Source: an uncultured Actinomyces sp. (lineage in GTDB: Bacteria; Actinomycetota; Actinomycetes; Actinomycetales; Actinomycetaceae). From it: 64,000 bases of DNA. Under the pieces are notes generated by a model. It had not been told where the DNA came from. It saw only the letters and a list, made by a program, of their open reading frames with translations, and did not search any database. The stretch lies in the NCBI GenBank assembly GCA_900545825.1, contig URAS01000005.1, positions 1-64,000 of the forward strand, written 5' to 3'. Position numbers and translations under genes: made by a program. Position 1 is the first letter of the stretch, and each line of letters begins with the position of its first letter. Shown here piece after piece: positions 10,201-17,304 of the stretch.

Positions 10201-13022
10201 GTGCCGTCGGCCGCGACCAGCGTGCCCTCGGCCAGGTACTCGACGCCGGCCTGCAGGTTCTCGTAGCGGATCGTGTCGGTCAGCTTGACCGTCGCGCCCT
10301 CGGCGACGTCGTCGGCCTTGATCTCCTTGGCGCCGTCGACGGTCGCGAGGATCGTCTGGGCCTTGGGCTCGGCCGGCTTCTCGACCGGGACGAACGTGTT
10401 GACCGCGGTGAACGTCACCGGCGTCTTGAGGTCGCCGATCGTGAACGTGACCTGCGAGTTCGCCTTGTCGGAGGTGAACTGGCCGGTCCCCGCCGTGCGG
10501 TTGAAGGTGACGCCGTCGAAGGTCACGCCCTCAATCGCGGCGGGCTTCTTCTCGGTCACCGTGCAGGTCGCACCCTTTGTGAGGGCGACGCCCGCGGTGA
10601 TCGACGAGTAGGTCTGGCCCGGCTTGAGCTCGAACGAGCCCTTGGTGTCGCCACAGGCGTAGTCGAAGCCGAACGTCTGGTCGGCCAGGCCGGCCTGGTC
10701 GACGCCGGTGACCTGCTTGGTCACGGCGAACCCGGCCTTGCCCTCGTCCGCGTAGGTGTTCGTCGCCGTCACGGCAACCTCGGCACCCTTAACGATCGGG
10801 CTGGTCTTGACCGCAGCCTTGAACGTCTTGCCGCCCCACGTGATGTCGGCCGGCTGGACCGGGGCCCCGGCCAGCGTCCACGAGGTCGCCAGCGAGGTGT
10901 CGGCGATCGCCGCGTCGTCCTCGCCGATGACGCAGGTCGCGCCGGCGGGCAGGGTGTCGACGCGGGCGGTGCCCTCGCCGGTGACCTTGAGGGTGCCCTC
11001 GGCGACCTTCGTCGCCTCGTCAGCGCCGGTGGCGCAGACGTAGGGGAACGAGAACGTCTTGCCGGCGGCCAGCTTGCCGTCGGTCTGGTCGACGATCTTC
11101 TTCGAGATGCTCAGCGCACCCTGCGGCACCGTGTAGGTGTTGGTCGCCTGGACCTTCACCGTCGCGCCCTCGGCCACGGGGAACTTGACGGCGCCCGCAA
11201 CCTCGGTGTCGGTCACGGCCGGAGCGTCGTTGAGCTGCCACGAGGTCGCCAGCTCGGTGCCGGTGACCGCCGCGTCCTTCTCGCGCAGCCAGCAGGTCGA
11301 ACCCGCGGCGACGTCGGAGACCATCTGGGTGGTGCCGTCGGCCTTGACCTCGAGCGACTTCCAGTCGGCAGCGGCCGGGGCCTGCGTCCCGCAGAAGTAC
11401 TCGAACCCGAAGGTGTCGGGCGTCTTGATCGTGTCGGCGGACTTGACGACCTTCTTCGCCACGGTGAACGAACCCGGCTTCGGGGCCGGCTTCTTGATCG
11501 TGATCGTCTGGGCGCCGTCGGTGATCTCCTCATGCGAGCCAACGACCTTACCGTTGAGGTCGGTGTCGCCGTCCTTGCCCGCCGTCTTCTGGGTCAGCGT
11601 CTCGAAAACAACGCCGGCCTTGAGACCCTTCGTCTGCTCGGCGGTCAGCTTGAACTCGACCGTCTGCGTCTCGTTCGCCTGCTTCGCCGTGAACGTCGTC
11701 GAACCGATAACACCGGGAACCTCAGCCTTGGTGTCCTTGTTCATCAGCTTGCCGCTGATCGTGTACTCGTTACCCGGAACCAAGCCGGTCATCTCGACCG
11801 AATCGACAATCGTCGCCGGCTTGCCCGCCACGATCTCCTGATCCTGGTCGGCCTGATCCTTCGCCTGGGTCTTAACCGTAATCTTGGCCGGCGTGGGAGT
11901 CGGCGTCGGCGTCGACGGGGTGTCGCACGGAACCTCGACATCCGCCGAGCCCTGAACCTGCAGCTGCACCGGGGTCACGATGATCTTCGCCTGATCCTCG
12001 TTGGAGGGAACCGACGTGTAGACGCCCTTCACCTCGATGTGGCCGCTCCACTTGGCCGAGATCTTCGCCTTGCCATCCTGGCAGACAACGTCGACCGGGA
12101 TGCCGCCGTTAACGGCCTGCTGAACGCTGCCGGTCACCTGCTTGCCATTGACCGTCACCGTAATCGTCGTCTGCGCGAAGTCGGAGCCGGCCTTGAGGGC
12201 GGCAATCGCCTCGTCGGAACCGGTGAGGACGACCTTCTTCTGGCCGGCCTTGTCGCCGTCAACAATCTGGACCTGAATCGACTTGAGCATCTCGGCGTTC
12301 GTCTGATACTTCGCCGCGTTCGCCTTCGCCTGCGCAATCAGCTGCTGCGCCAGCGCGTCGGCCTGCTCGTTCTGGGACTTTGTCAGCCAGTATCCCTTGT
12401 CCTTGCTGAGGAAGCCCAGCCGGATACTCTTCGTCGCCCATTCCCAGTCCAGCTTGGTCATCAGCGTGGTCGGGTAGCCCGCCAGCTCCCAGGCGGCCTT
12501 CTGCAGAGCGAAGTCGCGGACGAGCCCGCTGCCACCGGTGCTCGCCGCCGCGTCCGACAGGCCCTTGTAGAGCTTTTGGAGGTCTGCGCTCGACAGTGCC
12601 GAACCGCTTGCGCTCATCGCGTACGGCGCAACCGAGGGGTCGACGTAGGCAATGCCGCCCTGCGTCGCACCAGCGAGCGAGCTCTTCGAGGGTTCGGCGC
12701 AGTACGCCGCTGCGCCGTTGCTGTAGTGGACGGCCTGCCCGGTGAGGAGGGTGTCGTACTGCTTCGACCTCGTCGTCGCGCCGGTCAGCGCCATGCCGCT
12801 CGGCGTGCCCAACTGAAGGGGAGCCGCGCCGGCAATCCTGCTGCCGGCCGGCTGGACGTTCATGCTCTGAGACACCGGCTGGGCACCAGAATTGTCGTTC
12901 TGGGCCAGCGACGGAACGATCAGCGACATCGTCACCCACACAGCGGCGATAACGGCGGCGACCGCGGCGACACCCCAATGGCGTACGCGTGCGGATACCG
13001 ACGGGATCATCGATTTACGCAT
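7245..13022 (-). CDS. Giant LAXTG-anchored multi-VaFE surface protein
   Basis: A 1925-residue protein; an alternative ATG lies four codons in (13010). After the signal segment (cleavage near SLAQ, residue 41) comes a TQXA-like domain with Cys108 (AYCAEP) and Gln174 (LQKAAW). VaFE modules follow at about 380-515, 884-1030, 1150-1285, 1520-1660 and 1735-1870, with VVFE signatures (TAYE in the second). Five DUF5979-like modules sit between them at about 515-880, 1035-1145 and 1290-1410, plus TPSTTTPSEP stalks. The end is LAKTG near residue 1897, a hydrophobic helix and LRRRDS. VaFE modules in this family carry intramolecular isopeptide bonds, and the thioester tip can attach covalently to host molecules (family knowledge). 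A fibrillar adhesin on the cell wall is the likely role. Confidence 0.9.
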   Translation of the reverse strand: MRKSMIPSVSARVRHWGVAAVAAVIAAVWVTMSLIVPSLAQNDNSGAQPVSQSMNVQPAGSRIAGAAPLQLGTPSGMALTGATTRSKQYDTLLTGQAVHYSNGAAAYCAEPSKSSLAGATQGGIAYVDPSVAPYAMSASGSALSSADLQKLYKGLSDAAASTGGSGLVRDFALQKAAWELAGYPTTLMTKLDWEWATKSIRLGFLSKDKGYWLTKSQNEQADALAQQLIAQAKANAAKYQTNAEMLKSIQVQIVDGDKAGQKKVVLTGSDEAIAALKAGSDFAQTTITVTVNGKQVTGSVQQAVNGGIPVDVVCQDGKAKISAKWSGHIEVKGVYTSVPSNEDQAKIIVTPVQLQVQGSADVEVPCDTPSTPTPTPTPAKITVKTQAKDQADQDQEIVAGKPATIVDSVEMTGLVPGNEYTISGKLMNKDTKAEVPGVIGSTTFTAKQANETQTVEFKLTAEQTKGLKAGVVFETLTQKTAGKDGDTDLNGKVVGSHEEITDGAQTITIKKPAPKPGSFTVAKKVVKSADTIKTPDTFGFEYFCGTQAPAAADWKSLEVKADGTTQMVSDVAAGSTCWLREKDAAVTGTELATSWQLNDAPAVTDTEVAGAVKFPVAEGATVKVQATNTYTVPQGALSISKKIVDQTDGKLAAGKTFSFPYVCATGADEATKVAEGTLKVTGEGTARVDTLPAGATCVIGEDDAAIADTSLATSWTLAGAPVQPADITWGGKTFKAAVKTSPIVKGAEVAVTATNTYADEGKAGFAVTKQVTGVDQAGLADQTFGFDYACGDTKGSFELKPGQTYSSITAGVALTKGATCTVTEKKPAAIEGVTFDGVTFNRTAGTGQFTSDKANSQVTFTIGDLKTPVTFTAVNTFVPVEKPAEPKAQTILATVDGAKEIKADDVAEGATVKLTDTIRYENLQAGVEYLAEGTLVAADGTDTKVTGWATFTPAGDKGQLVSGTVDVPFTLPAHIITSTSQVTAYERIWQADKVNKPTSENPQVTPKTPGDEPVAKHTEPDDKGQTITIVPKTQPKDVDLTLVKQVSGLGADQAGKSYDFTLACGDKQQNMTLTPGTPQTVKATIGAQCTLTETNAAVKGYTHQVSFAGQGLEVTATDQTATFTVPAVAGSQLTVTATNTYTPVEQPKVEIGTVASNANAADGQDAKTIEVGKDASIADVTEWKNLPEGAYVLVPTLKSVAGDQVSDVAGSKAAPIPFTVAKDQTTGQVRSLLTVPADQVVPGRTFVVFEKVYKAGDVTDKGVTEGATPVATHEDPKAESQTITVTTPPVKPSVVRIGKVAIDAQGQPIKDRDFSFDLACTNPDGAKVEKKNITVKSGAVSGDYEVVAGATCQITESKDKALIDGTAPVVAWTSDNTAVAVAANEMTGTFTVPEGDGVSITVTATNTYPKPNTPSTETPSTPTPSTTTPSEPTPSTTTPSEPTPSTTTPSEPTPSTTTPSEPTPSTTTPSEPTPSNPCEPTPTPSTSTPNQPATPSESTSTPGQPTPSTPTPGGNVPEWCTPKVSTSAKDQADGDQTVSSQGAVKIVDTVSWSNLAPGSYVVNGTLVDKATGEPVESATMTQAGHIEVTAYKQNGTVEMVFSVPEGVLKPGAEYVVFEDVFKAADADANGVANKGATPVAQHRDKDDAAQTVVVDKPKPSTPESTPNTPTPTTSTPTPTTPESSTPTPTPTTPCDETPTPTPSTSTPGQPATPTGPGETTPNQPTSPSHPECQPKVKTSAVDAKDGDKFLQVGVDGKVRDQVTMTDFAKGEYVVIGTLMDKATGQPVPGAAQVEAKHVTIANDHEGAEVTIEFTVPGSQVKENASLVVFERVYRAQDVDANGQVKNGAQPYATHTDINDKAQTVTVKVPKGTTTTGKVTPKPQAPIVKVHRFLAKTGVNAGVMAAVAAGVILAGFGLAGLRRRDS

Positions 13023-13095
13023 CCTTGTACCTACTTCTCCACCCGGTCGGCCGCGGGGTAGCGGCCTACCAGTCTGTCAGACTTCTAACCATGAC

Positions 13096-13125
13096 AGATT
13101 AAGACCGCATGACGAAGAGCGTCAA
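13096..13125 (-). promoter_or_regulatory. Promoter of the 7245-13022 surface gene
   Basis: On the minus strand TTGACG (13120-13125), 18 bp, TAATCT (13096-13101), about 75 bases from the ATG. This is the third member of the shared promoter set. Confidence 0.7.
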
Positions 13126-13177
13126 CGGGACAACCGCGGAAACTTGTCGCCCGGTAAGGATATGTGACCTGCAAGTC

Positions 13178-13331
13178 TGTCATATTCCGCTATGCGGTAT
13201 GACAATTTTTGGATAGTCATAACTCCGTTAAAAGTCCACAATCCTTGCGCCCTCGGCGTTTTGGGCAACCCGAGGCCGCGCCGCGTCACGATATCGTCGA
13301 ACAGATGCGCGTTGCGGATGCACATCTGTTC
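13178..13331. promoter_or_regulatory. Two dyads upstream of the giant surface gene
   Basis: TGTCATA (13178-13184) and TATGACA (13198-13204) form a perfect inverted repeat with an inner CCGC/GCGG. GAACAGATG (13299-13307) and CATCTGTTC (13323-13331) form a second, separated by 15 bases. They lie upstream of the promoter at 13096-13125. They could be operators or transcript hairpins. Confidence 0.45.
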
Positions 13332-13340
13332 AGATCGTGA

Positions 13341-13452
13341 GGTCTAGACCGCACTGATGGCAACGGTACGCCGAGGGCGCCCTCGTTTCGGCATAAATAC
13401 GGGAGATCGAGTCTCATCTACGGCACGCATCCCGCAATGGTCTAGACCGCAC
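13341..13452. repeat. Paired 14-bp repeats with palindromic core
   Basis: GGTCTAGACCGCAC occurs at 13341-13354 and again at 13439-13452, 98 bp apart. The first ten bases are a perfect palindrome. A GAGGGCGCCCTC hairpin lies between them. No gene is visible in this stretch. Confidence 0.6.
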
Positions 13453-13526
13453 CGGCGAGGGCGACCTGGGGAAAGCAAACGACCCGGCGCGCACGCGACG
13501 CGACCCGGGTCATGAGGAAAAAACGG

Positions 13527-13599
13527 TGGAGCTAGTCGGACTCGAACCGACGACCCTCTGCTTGCAAAGCAGATGCGCTACCAGCTGCGCCATAGCCCC
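13527..13599 (-). tRNA. tRNA-Ala (anticodon TGC)
   Basis: A 73-base cloverleaf with GGGGCTA/TAGCTCC acceptor arms, D-arm, CTTTGCAAG anticodon stem-loop with TGC, and a GGTTCGAGTCC T-arm. The 3' CCA is not encoded. It follows tRNA-Ile in the order usual downstream of gyrA in actinobacteria. Confidence 0.97.
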
Positions 13600-13607
13600 C
13601 AGAAGGA

Positions 13608-13742
13608 CTAGCTGTCACCCCGTGGAGACAACTCATGCCACCGCTTGGGGGAGGAATCGAGATCATGAAGGATCGAACCAACGACGATAGCCACCGCAGC
13701 AACGGCGAGTATCCCGGAGAACCGCTTCAGTCTCTTCATCAT
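13608..13742 (-). CDS. Small membrane protein, DLW-39-like by position
   Basis: A 44-residue ORF beginning MMKRLKRFSG with one hydrophobic segment (about residues 8-24) and a polar tail containing KRWHELSP. DLW-39 family proteins of this size sit between the tRNA-Ile and tRNA-Ala genes downstream of gyrA in many actinobacteria (family knowledge). The tail here only loosely resembles theirs. The ribosome binding site is weak. Function unknown. Confidence 0.5.
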   Translation of the reverse strand: MMKRLKRFSGILAVAAVAIVVGSILHDLDSSPKRWHELSPRGDS

Positions 13743-13772
13743 CGCCCCGTCACGTCCACAGTGAACAGCTAG

Positions 13773-13846
13773 TGGGCCTAGATGGACTCGAACCATCGAC
13801 CTCAGTCTTATCAGGACTGCGCTCTAACCAACTGAGCTATAGGCCC
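13773..13846 (-). tRNA. tRNA-Ile (anticodon GAT)
   Basis: A 74-base cloverleaf with GGGCCTA/TAGGCCC acceptor arms, anticodon loop CTGATAA and a GGTTCGAGTCC T-arm. CCA is not encoded. Confidence 0.97.
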
Positions 13847-13953
13847 CCGTGCCCTTGGCACGAATAGAACTGTAACCTACCCGAGCCCCACTGACCAAAC
13901 TCAACCGGGGTTTGGACACCGTGATGCGTGCTACATCTGGGGCTCGGCGTCGG

Positions 13954-14625
13954 TTACTCGTCCTGGAACGCCACGCGGACCCCGCCGACCAGCGTGGCCA
14001 TGCGGTTGTACAGCATGGCACCGATCGCGGCGAGAGCAGTGAGCAGCGCGACGTTCGCGACGCCCACAACCGTCGTCAACGCGAGGACGCGCGGCAGCGT
14101 CATGAAGCCGACGAGCTGGGCGACCATGCCCGTCGAGTCGATCGAGTCGACGAAGTCCTGGATCGACGAGAACACGTGCATCATGTTGAGGATCAGCCAC
14201 ACGATGAGGGCGGCCAGCAGCAACGCGATGCCGGCGGCGACCGACAACAGGAACGTCATCTTGATGACGCTCCACGGGTCGATGCGGGCGAGGACCAGCT
14301 CGATCTGGCGCGGCCGGTAGGCCTTGGCCTGCTTCTTCTCCTCGGCCTTCGCCGCCTTCTCGGCCGCCTGGGCGTCCACCGGGACCGGCTGCTCACCCTG
14401 GGCGGGCGCCTCACCCTGCGGCGTGGCGTCGTAGCCCTCGGGGGCGTCGGGCGCCGAGGGCGTCTGCACCCGGATCGCCTGGGGCGCGCCGTCGGGCTGG
14501 CCCGCGGCCTGGACGTCGCCCTCGTCGGGCACGTAGTCCGCGGTCACGATCGGCACGCCGGTGGCTGCCGACATGGCCTCGACACCCTCGGCGGGCGTCG
14601 CGTCCTCGGTGGGCGTCTGGCTCAT
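13954..14625 (-). CDS. DUF3566 membrane protein
   Basis: A 223-residue protein whose ATG overlaps the gyrA stop as ATGA, so it is translationally coupled to gyrase. Residues 1-105 are acidic, Pro/Ala-rich and probably disordered. The remainder has two long hydrophobic segments (about 118-150 and 170-205), the usual DUF3566 arrangement. The gene follows gyrA in most actinobacteria (family knowledge). Its role is unknown; a membrane partner linked to chromosome maintenance has been suggested only by context. Confidence 0.88.
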   Translation of the reverse strand: MSQTPTEDATPAEGVEAMSAATGVPIVTADYVPDEGDVQAAGQPDGAPQAIRVQTPSAPDAPEGYDATPQGEAPAQGEQPVPVDAQAAEKAAKAEEKKQAKAYRPRQIELVLARIDPWSVIKMTFLLSVAAGIALLLAALIVWLILNMMHVFSSIQDFVDSIDSTGMVAQLVGFMTLPRVLALTTVVGVANVALLTALAAIGAMLYNRMATLVGGVRVAFQDE

Positions 14626-17282
14626 TCGTCAACCCTTTCGGCTTCGGCGTCATCTCCGTCGTCAGTCAACGCTACCTGGTCGGTGTCCGCTTGCGAAGTA
14701 TCCGCGGAAAATGTGGCCGTGTCGTCGCTGCCGCCCTCGACGGGCGCCTGGGCCTGATCGTCGGCGGTGTCGTCCTCGTCGTCGGCCGTCTCTTCATTCA
14801 ATGCCACCGAGATGACGGCGTCGCCCGCGTCGGGCCGGGTGAAGATGACACCCTGCGTCGTGCGGCCCGTCTCGGACACCTCGGACGCCTGGCAGCGCTG
14901 GACCTTGCCCGAGCGCATGATCGTCAGGACCTCGGACGTGTCGTCGACGATGAGGGCGCCCACGAGGTCGCCGCGCGCCTCGACGAGGTTCGCCACCTTA
15001 ATTCCCAGGCCGCCGCGGCCCTGCAGCCGGTATTCCGACACGGGCGTGCGCTTGGCGTAGCCGGCCTCGGTGACGACCAGCAGGTCCTGGCCGGGGTGGG
15101 TGACGACCATCGCCAGCAGCTCGTCGCCGGGGCGGAACCGCATGCCGGTGACGCCCGACGTCGCGCGGCCGGTCGGCCGGATGACGTCGCTGGACGCGCC
15201 GCAGTGCAGCGACTGGCCCTTCCGCGAGACGAGCATCAAGTGGTCGTCCTCGTTGACCACGGCGGCCGACACCAGCTCGTCGAGGGCGCCGTCGGCGTCC
15301 TCGCGGAGGTTGATGGCGATGATGCCGCCGGAGCGGTTCGAGTCGTACTCCGACAGCTTCGTCTTCTTAATGAGGCCGCGCCGCGTGGCGAGAACCAAGT
15401 AGTCGTGCTGCTCGTAGTCCTTGAGCGCCAGCACCTGAGCGATGTGCTCGTCCGGCTGGAACGCCAGGAGGTTGGCGACGTGCTGCCCCTTGGAATCGCG
15501 CCCGCCCTCCGGCACCTCGTAGGCCTTGGCGCGGTAGACGCGGCCACGGTTGGTAAAGAACGCCAGCCAGTCGTGGGTCGTCGTCGTGAAGAAGTGCTCG
15601 ACGACGTCGTCCTCGCGCAGCTGGGCGCCGCGAATCCCCTTGCCGCCGCGCTTTTGCGAGCGGTAGAGGTCGAGCTTCGTCCGCTTGACGTAGCCCGACC
15701 GCGTGATCGTCACGACGACGTCCTCGCGCGGGATGAAGTCTTCCATCGACATTTCGCCGCTGAACGGGACGATCGTCGTCCGGCGCTCGTCGCCGTACTT
15801 TTCGGCGATTTCCGCGAGGTCGTCGGAGATGATCTGGCGCTGCCGCTCGGGGCGGGCCAGGATGTCCTCGAGATCGGCGATGCGCTGGGCCAGTTCCTCG
15901 TGCTCGTCGATGATCTTTTGCCGTTCGAGGGCGGCCAGGCGGCGCAGCTGCAACGCGAGGATCGCGTCGGCTTGCACCTGGTCGACGTCGAGCAGCTCCA
16001 TGAGGCCCGCGCGCGCTTCCTCGACCGTCGGCGAGCGGCGGATCAACGCGATGACCTCGTCCAACGCGTCGAGCGCCTTGAGGTAGCCGTTGAGGATGTG
16101 CATCCGCTCCTGGGCCTTGCGCAGGCGGAACTGGGTGCGGCGGACGATGACTTCCATCTGGTGGTCGACCCAGTGGCGGACGAACCCGTCGAGCGACAGC
16201 GTGCGCGGCACGCCGTCAACCAGCGCGAGCATGTTCGCCGGGAACGAGTCCTGCAGCTGCGTGCGCTTGTAGAGGTTGTTGAGGACGACCTTCGGCACGG
16301 CGTCGCGCTTGAGGACGATGACCATGCGCTGGCCCGACCGCGAGGACGTCTCGTCGCGCATGTCGGCGATGCCCTGGATCTGGCCGTCCTTGACCAGCTG
16401 GGCGATCTTCGCCAGCAGGTTGTCCGGGTTGACCTGGTAGGGCAGCTCGGTGATGACAAGGCACGTGCGGTTGTGGATTTCCTCGATATTGACGATCGCC
16501 CGCTGGACGATCGAGCCGCGGCCCGTGCGATAGGCGTCCTCGATGCCCTTGCGGCCGAGGATCGTCGCGCCCGTCGGGAAGTCGGGGCCGGGAATCCGCT
16601 CGATCAAGCCCTCGAGCGTCTCTTCGCGCGGGCGATCCGGGTCCTCGAGGTACCAGCGGATGCCGCGGGTGACCTCGACGAGGTTGTGCGGCGGGATGCG
16701 CGTCGCCATGCCGACGGCGATGCCCTCGGAGCCGTTGACGAGCAGCTGGGGGAACCGCGCGGGGAGGACGACCGGCTCTTGTGAGCGGCCGTCGTAGTTG
16801 TCCATGAAGTCGACGGTGTCTTCGTCGATGTCGCGCACCATTTCCATGGCGAGCGGCGCCATGCGGGCCTCGGTGTAACGCGGGGCGGCCGGGCCGAGGT
16901 TGCCGGGCGAACCGAAGTTACCCTGGCCGGACACCAGCGGGTAGCGCAGCGACCAGTCCTGGACCATGCGCGCCAGCGCGTCGTAGACCGCCGAGTCGCC
17001 GTGCGGGTGGTAATTCCCGAGGACGTGGCCGACGATGTGCATCGACTTGTGGAAGCCGCCGTTCGGCCGGTAGCCGCCGTCGTACATCGCGTAAATAATG
17101 CGGCGGTGGACGGGCTTCATGCCGTCGCGGACGTCCGGCAGCGCGCGCCCGACGATGACGCTCATCGCATAGTCGAGGTACGAACGCTGCATTTCGGCTT
17201 CGAGGCCGACCTGATCGACGGTGCCCTTCGCGCCGTGGCCGACGTTCACGGGAACCTCGGGGGTCGAATCCTGGTCACTCAT
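14622..17282 (-). CDS. gyrA: DNA gyrase subunit A
   Basis: An 886-residue DNA-cleaving subunit of gyrase, which introduces negative supercoils in the A2B2 complex. The catalytic tyrosine is Tyr136 in AAPRYTEAR. The quinolone-determining segment reads HPHGDSAVYD with wild-type-like Ser97 and Asp101. The C-terminal beta-pinwheel domain carries the GyrA box QKRGGKG needed for DNA wrapping. The tail is acidic (DDEDD), a feature that tunes wrapping in other bacteria. It starts 22 bases after gyrB ends and overlaps the DUF3566 gene, forming one operon. Confidence 0.98.
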   Translation of the reverse strand: MSDQDSTPEVPVNVGHGAKGTVDQVGLEAEMQRSYLDYAMSVIVGRALPDVRDGMKPVHRRIIYAMYDGGYRPNGGFHKSMHIVGHVLGNYHPHGDSAVYDALARMVQDWSLRYPLVSGQGNFGSPGNLGPAAPRYTEARMAPLAMEMVRDIDEDTVDFMDNYDGRSQEPVVLPARFPQLLVNGSEGIAVGMATRIPPHNLVEVTRGIRWYLEDPDRPREETLEGLIERIPGPDFPTGATILGRKGIEDAYRTGRGSIVQRAIVNIEEIHNRTCLVITELPYQVNPDNLLAKIAQLVKDGQIQGIADMRDETSSRSGQRMVIVLKRDAVPKVVLNNLYKRTQLQDSFPANMLALVDGVPRTLSLDGFVRHWVDHQMEVIVRRTQFRLRKAQERMHILNGYLKALDALDEVIALIRRSPTVEEARAGLMELLDVDQVQADAILALQLRRLAALERQKIIDEHEELAQRIADLEDILARPERQRQIISDDLAEIAEKYGDERRTTIVPFSGEMSMEDFIPREDVVVTITRSGYVKRTKLDLYRSQKRGGKGIRGAQLREDDVVEHFFTTTTHDWLAFFTNRGRVYRAKAYEVPEGGRDSKGQHVANLLAFQPDEHIAQVLALKDYEQHDYLVLATRRGLIKKTKLSEYDSNRSGGIIAINLREDADGALDELVSAAVVNEDDHLMLVSRKGQSLHCGASSDVIRPTGRATSGVTGMRFRPGDELLAMVVTHPGQDLLVVTEAGYAKRTPVSEYRLQGRGGLGIKVANLVEARGDLVGALIVDDTSEVLTIMRSGKVQRCQASEVSETGRTTQGVIFTRPDAGDAVISVALNEETADDEDDTADDQAQAPVEGGSDDTATFSADTSQADTDQVALTDDGDDAEAERVDE

Positions 17283-17304
17283 GTTCTTCCCTGCCTTCTA
17301 TCGA

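Noticed and set aside
7182..13061. A plus-strand open frame of 1959 codons opposite the giant surface gene
   Set aside because: It is Arg/Gly/Leu-rich in the way expected from the antisense of GC-biased codons, has no domain, and the minus frame holds recognisable modules, a signal peptide and a sorting signal.
13299..13307. CGAAC half-site considered as an actinobacterial LexA box
   Set aside because: The matching GTTCG half is not at the required four-base spacing.
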